Shown here: one piece after another, positions 23,423 to 35,022 of the stretch
Layout: the number at the start of each line of letters is the position of its first letter
Numbering within the stretch: position 1 is the first letter of the stretch
Assembly: GCA_945859605.1 (NCBI GenBank)
Contig: OX243818.1
Coordinates: 37,016,773-37,080,772 of the forward strand
Source of the DNA: Lumbricus rubellus
Taxonomy: Eukaryota > Annelida > Clitellata > Crassiclitellata > Lumbricidae
Length of the DNA: 64,000 nucleotides
Direction: 5' to 3'
Notes under the pieces: generated by a model
Database searches by the model: none
What the model saw: the letters and a program-made list of their open reading frames with translations, nothing else
What the model was told of the DNA's origin: nothing
Position numbers and translations under genes: made by a program

Positions 23423-23616
23423 ATTAGGTTTGTAGCACATTTTCAAAAGTGACAGTTTGCAAATCTATGTTATAATTCGTCCTTGAGAAAAGCCATACTC
23501 ATTACAGTTATTCAAAGGAACATTCTAGCGCAGTTTCTTCAGCTGTGTCAAGAAACATTTTTTATTATCGTCTTTGAAATGCAGGAATGAACCCTGTGTG
23601 GAGATCGACCATTCTA
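23423..23616 (+). other. 3' flank of ZNF2, first part
   Basis: Shares AATTCGTCCTTGAGAAA with the ZNF1 and ZNF4 flanks. It is interrupted by a TA-target element at 23617 and resumes at 24403. Confidence 0.55.
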
Positions 23617-24400
23617 CACTGTGTCCGGGTAAAAAGTAGACCCCAAACAAAAGTGTCATAACTCGGTTAAAACGTTTAGGATTTGTCTGAAATTTTAAAC
23701 ACAGCAACAGCGGCCATATTTACACGAGATTCTAAAACCGATTAGAAATATACATGAGTTTGTCAAATTTATGAGAGTTTGCGTTGGAGCACCGACAAAT
23801 TGAACTTTCCAACATGGAAAACTTGAAAGGAAGTGAAATTCAGCTAAATATGCTGTTCAAAATGTCCATCTTGTTCACAGACACACGACCGTAGATTAGA
23901 CGCTACTGTTTGATGGTCCTGTCGATGATCACCTGGTTAAACAACTGCCAATCTTCAAACAGACGCGCCCTACGCCCTACGGTTATCGATGTCATGAATA
24001 CGCGTGAACAAAAAACGCGCTCCTCCGGTACATGTACTCCGGATCAAAGTCTAGACTGCTGGACGGCCACAGCTGCAGGATATGAAGCCGAGTGTCTCCC
24101 GGGATAGCTATTAACCTTCTACGTCTACGATCGTGTATCCGAGAACAAGAAAAAAATTTTTGCACCATAATAGCTGAATTTCACTTCCTTTCAGGTTTTC
24201 CATGTTGGAAAGTTCAATTTGTCGGTGCTCCAACGCAAACGCTCATAAATTTGACAAACTCGCGAATATTTGGAAACGACTTTGGAATCGAGTGTAAATA
24301 TGGACACTGTTGCTGTGTTTAAAATTTCAGATAAATCCTATAAGTTTTGACCGAGTTATGACACTTTTTTGTGGGGTCTACTTTTTACCCGGACACAGTG
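23617..24400. mobile_element. Long-TIR element (CACTGTGTCC), TA TSD
   Basis: Inverted arms of about 200 bp start CACTGTGTCCGGGTAAAAAG and end CTTTTTACCCGGACACAGTG, flanked by TA on both sides. TA target and CACTGTGTCC ends point to the Tc1/mariner superfamily. No transposase frame, so non-autonomous. It lies in the 3' untranslated region of ZNF2. Confidence 0.8.
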
Positions 24401-24402
24401 TA

Positions 24403-25378
24403 TGTGAAGATTTGTGAAAGAGAAACGTTTAGAAATCTTCAGGTCTTTAAAAGAAGCAGAAGTCACAACAAAAGATTACCTAAAATATTTGATATTATTG
24501 ATGTTCAGCAACAGGGTGAGCAAAGGAGAAAATGGAAGCCTAAATTAATAATTCGCCTAAAGATTCAAGCAGATAAAAAAATGTATTCATAGAATGAGAA
24601 CCGAGTAGGCTATTCCTACGAGACGACATATTTAAGAATCCTTTATTTAGTTTTTTGGTTTTTGGAACATAATATTTCAGTTCAATTTAGTTAGCCTTTA
24701 GGCATTGTGTCTATAGTCGACACTTTTACTTCATCGTACTGTTTTAATATTAATGTTGCTATTATTGCGTTCTAATTTGATTCAAGTTTAGGCTACATAG
24801 TCGTGCTGTTGCGCTGTTAGACGCTGTTAGTTTCTGGTATAAAAGCATATAGGCCTAAAAGGCGGGGTAACCAACCTCACACATAATTACTTAATTAGTT
24901 CTGATGGTAACGATGCCCCAACTGTTGAAGTGTTTTTAAAAATAAAGTTTCTTCGATGTTTATTATTTTGTATAATAATATTAATCATGTAACGACTCTT
25001 GGAAAAATAGCACCCAACGATAGCTGAAAGCGATAGATGGACAATACATTTTCCAATGCTGTGATGTTCGAAAATTGGTCAACCGAGTAGGCCTATATAT
25101 TTCTAGCCTATTCTAGAATTTGTATGAATTTATTGAGACTGGGTTTAACTTTTTCCATGCGGAACCTTTAGCCTACATTCGTTTTTCCCGAATCCGAGCC
25201 TTGACCCATTACGGAAAAAGACTGGATGCAGCACACATCGTAGTGGGAAAAGATAACAAACAAAAGTCATGAAAGAGAAGCTGGGAAAACAAGACGTGGA
25301 AAACACCCTTGAGCGTGACGTACTTTATGGACGGTCCCCTAGCCTATAATAGGTGGCTGAGGGCTGAGAAGGATTCTA
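24403..25378 (+). other. 3' flank of ZNF2, second part, with AATAAA
   Basis: Resumes the family 3' flank (GCAGAAGTCACAAC, shared with 50817). AATAAA at 24941-24946 lies in a context also seen at 33901 and, in reverse, near 58150, so it may be the polyadenylation signal. A lone end of the GGGGCCGTCC-type element (GACGTACTTTATGGACGG) lies at 25318. Confidence 0.5.
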
Positions 25379-26176
25379 CACTGTGTCCACGATAAAGTAG
25401 AAGCCAAAATAAAGTGCCATAACTCGGTCAAAACTTGTAGGATTTGTCTGAAATTTTACACACAACAACGGTGGCCATATATACACGAGATCCTAAAGCC
25501 GATTTGAAATATTCGTGAGTATGCCAAATTTATGAGCGTTTGAGATAGAGCACCGAAAAATGCAACTTTCCAACATGCAAAAGCTGAAATGAAGTAAATT
25601 GATTTATTAAATATTTTGTACACCGTAACTCCGCCCAATTTGACGTGAGTCAGTGAATTGTTGTAACATTTGGTTGAAAATAGTGGTTTTGCTGAGTTCA
25701 GCGGTCACAGTTGATGTTCGAAGTGCCCGCCTTTAGCGCGCACACAGGCGCTAACCAGAAAAATGACGTCATGCTATGCGTTTTACTGTTCGGTAACTTG
25801 GTTTCTGAACCACCCAACTTCAAAAGGGTATATCTTCGTAACCGTTCAATAAAATGTAATAAAATTTGCAGGGTATGGATGGAAAAGACTGAAGATCATG
25901 TGCTCCAAATTTGGTACCTATAATACTGCAATTAACCAAGATATTTCACAAAGTTTAGGGTTCTACTTTAACGTTTGCATGTTGGAAAGTTGCATTTTTC
26001 GGTGCTCTATCTCAAACGCTCATAAATTTGGCAAACTCACGAATATTTCAAATCGACTTTAGGATCTCGTGTATATATGGCCACCGTTGTTGTGTGTAAA
26101 ATTTCAGACAAATCCTGCAAGTTTTGACCGAGTTATGGCACTTTATTGAGGGTTCTACTTTATCGTGGACACAGTG
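25379..26176. mobile_element. Long-TIR element (CACTGTGTCC), second copy, TA TSD
   Basis: 798 bp, arms about 210 bp: CACTGTGTCCACGATAAAG to CTTTATCGTGGACACAGTG, TA on both sides. It shares arm segments (CAACTTTCCAACATG, CTCATAAATTTG) with the copy at 23617 but differs internally. Confidence 0.8.
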
Positions 26177-26242
26177 TACATGTGTATGTACGGTATCGTA
26201 GCGGGACAAGATAACAAACAAAAGTCATGAAAAAGAAGCCGG

Positions 26243-26690
26243 TGTAAAGGTTTCAAATTACCCCCTCCTAAACATTACCCCCCGGTAACTTGAAACCGGT
26301 TTCAGATTACCCCCCGGAAACTAGATTTGCATCAATCACCGCATTTATTGCACTAAAAAAATCAGAAAAATCATCCAGCTTCTTGTTTTGGTCTGAAGAT
26401 TTACATCCGTCATCCCACTTCGTGGTGTGCTAACAATATTTTTATCGAAAAAAAATATTAGCCTCGAAGCCATTTTCTCCATGTAAACTTCAGCGGCGAT
26501 TAGTATTTTAGTTACAGATGAAAATATTGAAAACAAACCACGAAGTGGGATGACGGATGAAAATCTTCAGACGAAAACAAGAAGCGGGATGATTTTTCTG
26601 TTATTTTTAGTGCAATAAATGCGATGATTGATGCAATTTACAGTTTGCAAGGGGGTAATGTTTAGGAGGGGGTAATCTGAAACCTTTACA
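26243..26690. mobile_element. CCGG-flanked palindromic MITE, copy B
   Basis: Same family as 19022. CCGG at 26239-26242 and 26691-26694. The right CCGG is shared with copy C. Confidence 0.85.
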
Positions 26691-26694
26691 CCGG

Positions 26695-27156
26695 TGTAGG
26701 CCCCTAAACGTTTCAAATTACCCCCTCCTAAACATTACCCCCCCTGAAAACTGTAATTTGCATCAATCATCTCACTTATTGCACTAAAAATATCAGAAAA
26801 ATGATCCCGCTTCTTGTTTTGGTCTGAAGATTTTCATCCGTCATCCGACTTCGTGATTTGTTATCGATATTCTCATCTGTAATTAAAATACTAAATCGCC
26901 GCTGAAGTTACATGGAGAAAATGGCTTCGAGGCTATTATTTTTTTCCGATCAAAATATTGATAACAAACCACGAAGTGGGATGACGGATGAAAATCTTCA
27001 GACCAAAACAAGAAGCGGGATGATTTTTTCAATTTTGTAGTGCAATAAGTGCGATGATTGATGCAAATCTAGTTTCCGGGGGGTAATCTGAGACCGGTTT
27101 CAAGTTACCGGGGGGGGGGGGTAATGTTTAGGAGGGAGTAATTTGAAACCTTTACA
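26695..27156. mobile_element. CCGG-flanked palindromic MITE, copy C
   Basis: Adjacent to copy B with a single shared CCGG between them, CCGG again at 27157-27160. Its left end reads TGTAGGCCCCTAAACG where other copies have TGTAAAGG, an insertion of TAGGCC type. The pre-insertion site survives at 25280 (GAAGCTGGGAAAACAAG). Confidence 0.8.
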
Positions 27157-27160
27157 CCGG

Positions 27161-27460
27161 GAAAACAAGACGTGGAACACATGAAAAGAAATAGAAGATT
27201 GAGTTGGGTGTGGCATGTTCGGATGGATGAGGATCGAAGAGCCAAGCAGTTGATGTAGGCTACTGGAATGCTGGTAATAGAAGGAAGAGAGGAAGACCTC
27301 ACAAAAACTGGCAGGACACTATCAAAGATGACTAGAGATCTCTGGAGATGTCATGGGAGTAGGCTGAAGAACTGGCAATGGAGCGGGACGAGTGGAGGAA
27401 GTACGTTGCTCGTTGTGCAATGTGCAGTCCTTCATAGGATGAACTACACTAAAAACTAAA
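27161..27460 (+). mobile_element. Decayed LINE RT C-terminus
   Basis: Broken frames give RLSWVWHVRMDEDRRAKQ, then in another frame a GRxxxxW-like stretch and the tail CAVLHRMN. This matches the C-terminal end of LINE proteins (WxGHV.RMDEDR). Several frameshifts. The MITE pair inserted just upstream. Confidence 0.55.
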
Positions 27461-27943
27461 CTAACCATGTTCCCGATAACACTGCTAAAGATTGGGGTGA
27501 CAATGAATGAGTCTAAGCAGACCTATTCTACTTGGTAGGCCTAGATATAGGCATACTCCATTCTTCGTATCCCGAGAGTTTGAACTTACTCAAGTTAGGC
27601 TACTGGGTGACACATGCCGTATAGGCCTACATAGCCTATACGTTGAATAATATAATTGGACTCTCCCCAAAAAGGCTAATTATTACCCAATCATAGATCA
27701 AAGTCTAATTATTGTACGCAGTTTGAAAAATTCAATCTTTTAGGTACAGATAATTATGTAGACGTCATCAATTAAATCTTAATTCTATTGAAAAACGAAA
27801 TTACTACAGGCCTATAATAATTATTATGTAGTAAGGCCTATAATAATTGTGCGAATTTGTCACCTCTTGTAAGCGATATAAATTCCGTGATTAAATAATG
27901 AGCGCCAATTCTGATGACGTCACCATTATCAACGACATTCTGT
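27461..27943. promoter_or_regulatory. Conserved 5' flank of zinc-finger unit 3
   Basis: From about 27840 this matches the flanks of units 1, 2 and 4 (CACCTCTTGTAAGCGATATAA), with TGACGTCA at 27915. No gene. Confidence 0.45.
27915..27922. promoter_or_regulatory. CRE/ATF-type palindrome, unit 3
   Basis: TGACGTCA in the conserved flank, 22 bases before the target duplication of foldback element FB2. Confidence 0.4.
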
Positions 27944-27952
27944 CCTCTACTC

Positions 27953-28562
27953 GGTTCCACGACAACTGGTCTACCGACAACTCGTCTAACGACAACTCGT
28001 CTCCGGACAATTGGTCTAACGACAACTGGTCTACAGACGAATAGTATTGATGAAATAGAAGCTGGATTTATGAAAATGGGTTTTTAGCTTAAATGGAAGC
28101 TGGATTGATGATTTTAATTCATGTATTTCAACATGCACCCATTTCTACTTCAAATCTAAAAACACCTTCATCCAGCTTCTATTTATCGCCTGTGATTTTA
28201 GTCAATCCAGCTTCTATTTCAGATATAAAAATACCATCATCCAGCTTCCATTACTTAAGCGATTTTCTTATCAATCCAGCTTCTATTTGAGATCTAAAAA
28301 TACCTTCATCCAGCTTTTATTTATCATACGTTATTTTCGTCAATCCAGCTTCTATTTCACCTGTAAAAGAACCATCATCCAGATTTCATTTCTCTTGCGT
28401 TTTTTCATCAATCCAACTTCCACTTCACCTCTAAAAACTGTCATCCAGCTTCCATTTCTCAAGCGCTGGATCAGTTGTCAGTAGACCAGTTGTCGTTAGA
28501 CGAATTGTCCGGAGACCACTTGTCGGTAGACGAGTTGTCGTTAGACGAGTTGTCGTGACACC
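27953..28562. mobile_element. Foldback element FB2, 9-bp TSD
   Basis: 610 bp, same build as FB1: outer 15-base arrays (GACAACTCGTCTACC type), inner GAAGCTGGAT units, then the mirror image. Starts GGTTCCACGACAACT, ends GTTGTCGTGACACC. Exact 9-bp duplication CCTCTACTC at 27944-27952 and 28563-28571. No coding capacity. Confidence 0.85.
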
Positions 28563-28628
28563 CCTCTACTCTACTTTGTAAGTTGACAGATCTAATGTTT
28601 AAAAAGTAATTCATGTTAACCGTTCGAT

Positions 28629-28860
28629 GGTGTCACGACAACTGGTTCACAGACAACTGGTTCAACGACAACTGGTTCACGGACAATTGGTTCACGACAA
28701 CTGGTTCACGACAACTCGTTCACGACAACTGGTTCACCGACAACTGGTACACCGACAACTGGTTCACGACTTAATGAAATGGACCTGGACGAATGAAAAT
28801 GTTCTTGCTTAACTTGATCCTGGATTGATAAAAATCTTTTTTAAAATTGGAGCTAGATCG
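28629..28860. mobile_element. Foldback family, lone left arm
   Basis: Starts GGTGTCACGACAACTGG and runs through nine to ten 15-base units, then a single GGATTGATAAAAATC-type inner segment. No matching right arm follows, so it is a truncated copy. Confidence 0.6.
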
Positions 28861-29002
28861 CTGTAATATTAGGCCTATCTCTCGTAAGTATTCTATTGTT
28901 TTACCAGTAGGAGGTTAAAAGTTTGGGTTCCACGACAACTGGTCTACCGACAACTCGTCTACCGACAACTCCTATCCGGACAATTACACTGGACAACAAA
29001 TT

Positions 29003-30480
29003 TTAACTTTTTTTTTGCTTCCGAAAAATCTTTGACGGTTTTCTATAGAATTTGACGTGCTCAACACGATGGTGTGCTCAGAATTTTTGTATCACGTAAG
29101 GTTTTTGAGAAAAACAGTATGCAAGATTTTAACTTACATGTAAATGCTCATATACACTGTGTCCCAATAAATCGGGCACCCTTTTTATAATGTGAATAAA
29201 ACAGGTAAATCTTAATCGATTTTCAAAATTTCAAAACTGTTTTTATCCTGAGATAATTATCTACAACTTGGTAATTTATGAACGGCCCTCACTAAAACAT
29301 TACGTCATAATGACGTCATTAAGTCACATATCGAAACCAAATGTAAAAAAATCGTTAGCGAATGGCGTTCAGTCAAGAAGACAAAATTGTAATAAATTTT
29401 TACGGAAAAATAAACATAACGGCGCAAAAACGTTAATTCGAAAATTTCCGGACAAGGGATGGACAGTGAGCGGTCTAAATAAGCTTCTAAGGAAAAATTA
29501 TTTGACCGGTTCGTCGGAGCGTCGCGCTAGTATAAAAGTTGTGTTCGGTACTTAACATTTGAATTCTTTGATGCAAATGACGTAATTGTGACGTCAATAT
29601 TCATGCCAGAAACTTCATATTTGAATCAGTGTAAGTTAATTATCTGAGGATAAAAACAGTCTTGAAATTTTGAAAATCGATTAAGATTTACCTGTTTTAT
29701 TTACATTATAAAAAGGGTGCCCGATTTATTGGGACACAGTGTATTGCATAATTTACTATATACTATATTTTAATTTTTTTTACTTCCAAAAGATCTTTGA
29801 TGGTTTTCTATAGAATTTGACGCGCTGAACACGATGGTATGCTCAGAATTGTTGTATCACGTAAGGTTTTTGAGAAAAACAGTATGCAAGATTCTAACTT
29901 AAATGCTCGTTTATTCACTTTATTGCATATAATTTACAATATGCTATTACTTAATTTTTTTTATTTCCAAAAGATCTTTGATGGTTTTCTATAGAATTTG
30001 ACGTGCTGAACACGATGGTATGCTCAGAATTGTTGTATCACGTAAGGGTTTTGAGAAAAACAGTATGCAAGATTCTAACTTAAATGCTCGTTTATTCACT
30101 TTATTGCATATAATTTACAATATGCTATAACTTAATTTTTTTTATTTCCGAAAAATCTTTCACTGTTTTCTATAGAATTTGACGTGCTGAACACGATGGT
30201 ATGCTCAGAATTATTGTATCACGTAAGGTTTTTGAGAAAACAGCATGCAAGATTTTAACTTAAATGCTCATTTATTGCATATAATTTACAATATATACTA
30301 TAACTTAATTTTTGTGATTTCCGAAAAATCTTTCACTATTTTCTATAGAATGTGACGTGCTGAACACGATGGTATGCTCAGAATTGTTGTATCACGTAAG
30401 GGTTTTGAAAAAACAGCATGCAATATTTTAACTTACACGATCACATTATATTGTACACATTTACAATATACTATAATTTA
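29003..30480. repeat. About 180-bp tandem satellite units
   Basis: Five units in the same orientation, differing by a few substitutions and small indels (GTTTTTGAGAAAAACAG versus GGTTTTGAAAAAACAG). They are confined to one transposon. Confidence 0.75.
29155..29741. mobile_element. Mariner-type deletion derivative, TA TSD
   Basis: 587 bp, ends CACTGTGTCCCAATAAATCG and CGATTTATTGGGACACAGTG, flanked by TA. The interior (about 29390-29550) still encodes the helix-turn-helix start of a Tc1/mariner transposase: KTLIRKFPDKGWTVSGLNKL, then a stop. The catalytic part is deleted. It lies inside a satellite unit of the surrounding element. Confidence 0.8.
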
Positions 30481-31022
30481 GTTTCATTGGAAAACAAATC
30501 TTTATAACAGTTCTTCCTCATAATATTGATGCTGATGATGACTGTATCACTTAGAAAAGTTGGAAACATGAAATTAATGTTTTACAGTTATTTCTTGTTT
30601 AGTTGCACATGTACAATGTACGGGATGAGCAAAAAAGGGGGACCCTTAGGTTTTTGGCCAATATCTTGGCCAGAAGTAAGAATTTCGACATCAAATTTTG
30701 CAAGCTTAAAGACAATTCATATTTACACCAGATGGCCAAATTTCATCAAAATATTTCAAACAGAACAAAAGTTATACCACTTTTATGGATGCCTAATGCC
30801 TAAAACCACTGTTTTTTTACGATTCCAAAAGTAACGAAAATTTGACGATTTCTCAAAAACCTTATGTGATGGGACAATTTCAAGGTGATTTTCGTGATCA
30901 GCAGCAGAAACTGCATAAGAAACACATAAAAGTGTCCAGGAAGCAAAATCACTGTTGTCCAGTGTTATTGGTCTAACGACAACTTGTCTACAGACGAATA
31001 GTATTGATGAAATAGAAGCTGG

Positions 31023-31862
31023 GGTAAAAGTGCATTTTAGCGTATTTTATTCGAAACCGCTTAGGTCAAAATAAATAGCGTATTTTATTGTTTGTGTGCG
31101 TTTTCGAACTTCCGCAGGTATTTTCATCAATCCGACTTCTACCTTGGCATGTATAACTGTCGGCAATCCAGCTTCTGTTGCAGCAACAATTTTTTTCATC
31201 AATCCTCATTCTATTTAAATAACAATTATTTGTCATCAGCCAAGCTCTCATTTTGGTAAAGGTGTATTTTAGCGTATTTTATTATTTCGAAATCGATAGG
31301 GTGTATTTTAGCGTATTTTATTATTTAGCGTATGTATTTACATATTTCGTTGATGAATCGTTATAACTGTTCATATTTCTTTTGAAAAGTATATTGAAAG
31401 CTGGATTGGTGAAAACTTCTTGGTGAAATAGAAGCTGAATTGATGAGAAAACACTTGAGAAATGGAAGGTGGATTAAGGTATCTAATGGCTGACATAGCA
31501 GCTGGATGGACAAAAATAACGCTCGAGAAATGGAAACGGAACTGATGAAACGATTGCTTGAGAAATAGAAGTTGGATTGATGAAAATTATTTCCCTTAAA
31601 TAGAAGTGGGTTGCTGAAGAGATGCTTAATGAAATGAGAGCTTGGCTGATGACAAATAATTGTTATTTAAATAGAATCAGGAATGATTAAAAAAATTGTT
31701 GCTACAACAGAAGCTGGATTGCCGACAGTGATACATGCCAAGGTAGAAGTCTGATTGATGAAAATACCTGCGGAAGTTCGAAAACGCACACAGACGATAA
31801 AATACGCTATTTATTTTTACCTAAGCTGGAAATAATAAAATACGCTAAAATACACCTTTACC
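31023..31862. mobile_element. Palindromic foldback block with GGTAAAGGTG ends
   Basis: An inner element starts GGTAAAGGTGTATTTTAGC at 31255 and ends GCTAAAATACACCTTTACC at 31862. Flanking segments at 31070-31190 and 31700-31800 are also mutual reverse complements (GCGTTTTCGAACTTCCGC against GCGGAAGTTCGAAAACGC). The body holds GAAGCTGGAT units. No convincing target duplication. Confidence 0.55.
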
Positions 31863-32066
31863 TGATTTGGTTTTCAATACTTTTTTTCTGTTTCAAATTT
31901 TCTATATCTCGTCATGTACCCATTTTTCTATTCATAGACAAATTACGTCAACTGACGAAGTTAGCAAATATTTTCAATCTACTGAAACTTGTAAGACATT
32001 CAGTGTTTTCAAATCTACCTTAAAAATCACACATGAAGCATAAACGCCGACAATTCATTGTCATAA

Positions 32067-33418
32067 ATGATGTCGAAGAGCATTTTTGACAAATATCCAT
32101 TGCACGATTGCATTGAAAATGCAACACAAGTAAAGATAGAAAGTCATTAGCTAAGTCTATGTCAGAAATCATTTGCGCTAGATTGTTATCAGAGGAAAAT
32201 GAAAGAAAACCATTCTAGAGCAAAAACATACGATTGCGAGATTTGCCAAGAAATATTTAAGCATATCCGTGACCTACAGAAGCACAAGAAAATTCATATA
32301 GGAGAAAAAGCACACCCTTGCCTAGTATGCAACAAAAGATTTGTATACTTTTCACATCTTAAAATACACACAAGAATCCACAGTGGAGAGAGGCCTTATC
32401 AATGCCAAGTGTGTCAGAAGAGTTTTTCCCGTTCTTCACAGCTAACTTGTCATGCAAGAATTCATACCGGAGAGAAATCTTACCAATGTCAAATATGTCA
32501 AAATGGTTTTTCTCAGCGTGGTCATCTAGAAGTTCATTCAAGAATTCATACTGGAGAAAATGCACAACACTATAATTGCCTTGCATGTAACAAAACATTT
32601 GCATTCTCTACACATCTTAAAACGCACATAAGAATCCACACTGGAGAAAGACCTTATCAATGTCAATTGTGTCAGAGGAGTTTCTCCTATTCTTCCTCTC
32701 TAACTCGTCATGCAAGAATTCATTCTGGAGAGAAATCTCACCAATGCCCAATATGTAAAATGGACTTTTCTCGATCGGACAGTCTAACGACTCATGCAAG
32801 AGTTCATAGCACAGATAAGCCGTACCAATGCAGCTTGTGCGAGTTTAAAACAAGTCATCGAAGGAATTTAACAGTACACATAAGGAACCATACTGGAGAG
32901 AAATCATACATTTGCCAGGTATGCCAGAAAACATTTTCATGCAAGTCACGTCTGAAAAGTCATGAAAAAACCACTCTGAAGGGAAACCATTTCTGTGTAG
33001 TCTATGTAAAAAAATATTTTTGAGATCTTCGACACTCAAAAGTCATGTTCGATTCCATACCGGAGAGAGACCATACCAATGTCAGACATGTAAACACAGT
33101 TATTCCAGTTCTTCTTCTCTACGCTATCATATTAGAATCCATACCAGAGAAAAACCATTTCAATGCCGAGAATGTCCAAAAGGGTTTATCCTATCGTGTT
33201 ATCTAAAAAGGCATGAAAGAATTCATACCGGAGAGCAACCATACCAATGCGAATTATGTGAGTTTAAAACTAATAGTAAAGGTAATTTAAAAGTCCACAT
33301 GATAACACATACTGGAGAAAACCCTTATCTTTGCCAGTTATGTCAGAACACATTTAGGTGCGCTTCAAATCTGATACGCCATGAAAAGACACACAACGTG
33401 TCTCGTACAAGTGTGTAA
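32067..33418 (+). pseudogene. ZNF3: C2H2 gene with a stop and a frameshift
   Basis: The start ATGATGTCG at 32067 aligns with ZNF5. The leader carries TAG at 32148-32150 where ZNF5 has CAG (Gln). Fingers then run from 32227 (YDCEICQEIF). A one-base loss near 32970 (in a run reading GAAAAAACCACT where paralogs need ACCCACT) shifts the frame. The +1 frame continues with good fingers (YQCQTCKHSYSSSSSL, FQCRECPKGF, YQCELCEFKT) to TAA at 33416-33418. About twelve finger positions remain recognisable. Closest relative here is ZNF5, as their 3' flanks also match. It could give a shortened protein from 32199 (MKENHSRAKTYD). Confidence 0.8.
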
Positions 33419-34499
33419 AGATTTTTTCTTATGTTTGCAGTCTTTAACACTATGCTGGATTTCAGACTTTGGAAAGTCATTCAAATTCCACTTATTCTTG
33501 GCACATTCTTCATTCTTACCTGTTTATTTTCATCTTTAACTTGAAACAATGCATTCTTATGGACTTTCGTATGAAATCCATAAAAGAAGTAAATGGAGAT
33601 AAGCCAATCTGCATGAGGCTTGCTAATTTAAACGCTTATACATACCCACGTTTAGAATATTAGTTAAGTGTTTGACATAATGATTTGTTGGTCGACAAAA
33701 ACATGTCTGTCTTTGTGTCTAGTCGACAATTTCATTTCACCAAACTATTTTATTAATTAATGCTGTGGTATTTCTCTGTTGTTTTCATTTGATTCTAGTT
33801 TACATAGTCGATCGTACGTACGCTTGCGTGTTACTACTGTAATTTCACACATAATCAGTTATGATGGTAACGATTCTCTTACTGTGGAAGAGTCATTGAA
33901 AATAAAGTTTGTAAATATAGGTTATTATGTTATAATTAACCCAGCAACGCTGTTTAGAAAAAATAGTTTTCACCAACAGCTGAGGTTGAAAGATGAATCC
34001 GCAGTAAATTCCCAAGAGCAGAGAAAGTTTGTCAGCCGATCATAGAACCATGTAGAATTTGTACGACTATTCTTTTTGGGGTTGTTTTTCCAGCCGAAGT
34101 TATTTTGTAAGCACCCGATAATTCAGTAAAAAATTAATCTTGTTTGAAAATGAACGAGTCAAAGCCGACCAGTTCGAATGCCTACCTGTACTTTGCAGCC
34201 TGTCATATACCTGCTTAGGATTCGTGGAGTTTGTTCTAACGTTACCGCCAGTAGCCTACTTTGAATGATTCTGTTTCCTCAATAGGCCTATAATAGGTAA
34301 TTTATCAACCAGGGGTCACGCCATTGGAGTAACAGAATACTTTCATAAGTAGCATGCGGATTTTCATAACTGTAGGCCTAGTGTAGTTTTCCTTACTTAG
34401 GATCAGCATCTATGACGAATTTCTATTTCTATTCGTTGCCTAATCTAGCCACCTACAACAAATTTTCTTTCGAGTTGAACACGTTTGAAGTCACCTTGT
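33419..34499 (+). other. 3' flank of ZNF3
   Basis: Matches the reverse complement of 61080-61280 (ZNF5 flank) and parts of the ZNF2 and ZNF4 flanks. AATAAA at 33901-33906 lies in the same context as 24941. No gene. Confidence 0.55.
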
Positions 34500-34507
34500 C
34501 TTCATTG

Positions 34508-35022
34508 GGATGTAGGACATTTTCCTCCCCGGACATATTTCCCCCGGACATATTCCCCCCGGACATTTACCCCCCGGACGTTTTCCCCCCGACCTAGGAC
34601 ATTCCCCCCCCCATAAGGGTCCCTATTTTTGAATGACTGCACTAACGCTTTCACTAATCCTAACCGACCCTCACGATGCCTAACCTGACCCTAACCGACC
34701 CTAACGATTTCTAACCTTAACCTAACCGACCCTCACGATGCCTAACCTGAACCTAACCAACCCTCACGATGCCTAACCTGAACCTAACCAACCCTCACGA
34801 TGCCTAACCTATGTTAATGAATGACTGCACTAACCCTACCACTAACCCTAACCAACCCTCACGATGCCTAACCTATATGTACAGAGGGGGGAAATTGTCT
34901 GGGGGGTAAATGTCCTAGTCAAAAACGGGGGGAAAACGTCCGGGGGTAATTGTCCGGGGGAATATGTCCGGGGGAATATGTCCGGGGAATATGTCCGGGG
35001 GGGGGGTAAATGTCCGGCTCCC
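34508..35022. mobile_element. Foldback element with CCGGACAT arms, 8-bp TSD
   Basis: Left arm: tandem 15-17 base units CCGGACATATTCCCCC. Right arm: the mirror image GGGGGAATATGTCCGG. The centre (34620-34870) is a degenerate tandem array of about 33 bases (ACCCTCACGATGCCTAACC) that looks telomere-like. Exact 8-bp duplication CTTCATTG at 34500-34507 and 35023-35030. The uninterrupted relative of the target is at 18060-18110. Confidence 0.8.
34640..34875. repeat. Telomere-like CCTAACC tandem array
   Basis: Imperfect repeats of ACCCTCACGATGCCTAACCT with interspersed ACCTAACC. The complementary motif GAGGGTCGGTTAGGG is found inside foldback elements at 9.4, 15.6, 38.8 and 63.5 kb, so it is a transposon component, not telomeric DNA. 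Confidence 0.75.

Larger units (their letters stand above)
28986..30966. mobile_element. TIR transposon with internal satellite array
   Basis: Ends ACACTGGACAACA and TGTTGTCCAGTGT enclose about 2 kb. Inside is a tandem array of at least five copies of a roughly 180-base unit, recognisable by TTTTCTATAGAATTTGACG, ACACGATGGTATGCTCAG and TTGTATCACGTAAGG (near 29038, 29810, 29990, 30165, 30340). The first copy is split by the element at 29155. Comparison with FB2 places the insertion in GGACAATTGG, with ATT on both sides. Confidence 0.7.
28927..31022. mobile_element. Foldback left arm split by a satellite-bearing element
   Basis: The left arm GGTTCCACGACAACTGG begins at 28927. It is interrupted at 28986 by another transposon and resumes at about 30967 (ATTGGTCTAACGACAAC). 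The uninterrupted counterpart is in FB2 (GGACAATTGGTCTAACG at 28013). The right arm is not found intact. Confidence 0.6.

Noticed and set aside
26345..26536. Short frame with SSVTKILIAAEVYMEKMASR, also at 58779
   Set aside because: It lies inside the palindromic MITE and is repeated only because the MITE is.
34640..34875. Telomere or interstitial telomeric repeat
   Set aside because: The unit is a degenerate 33-mer, enclosed in an element with an 8-bp target duplication.
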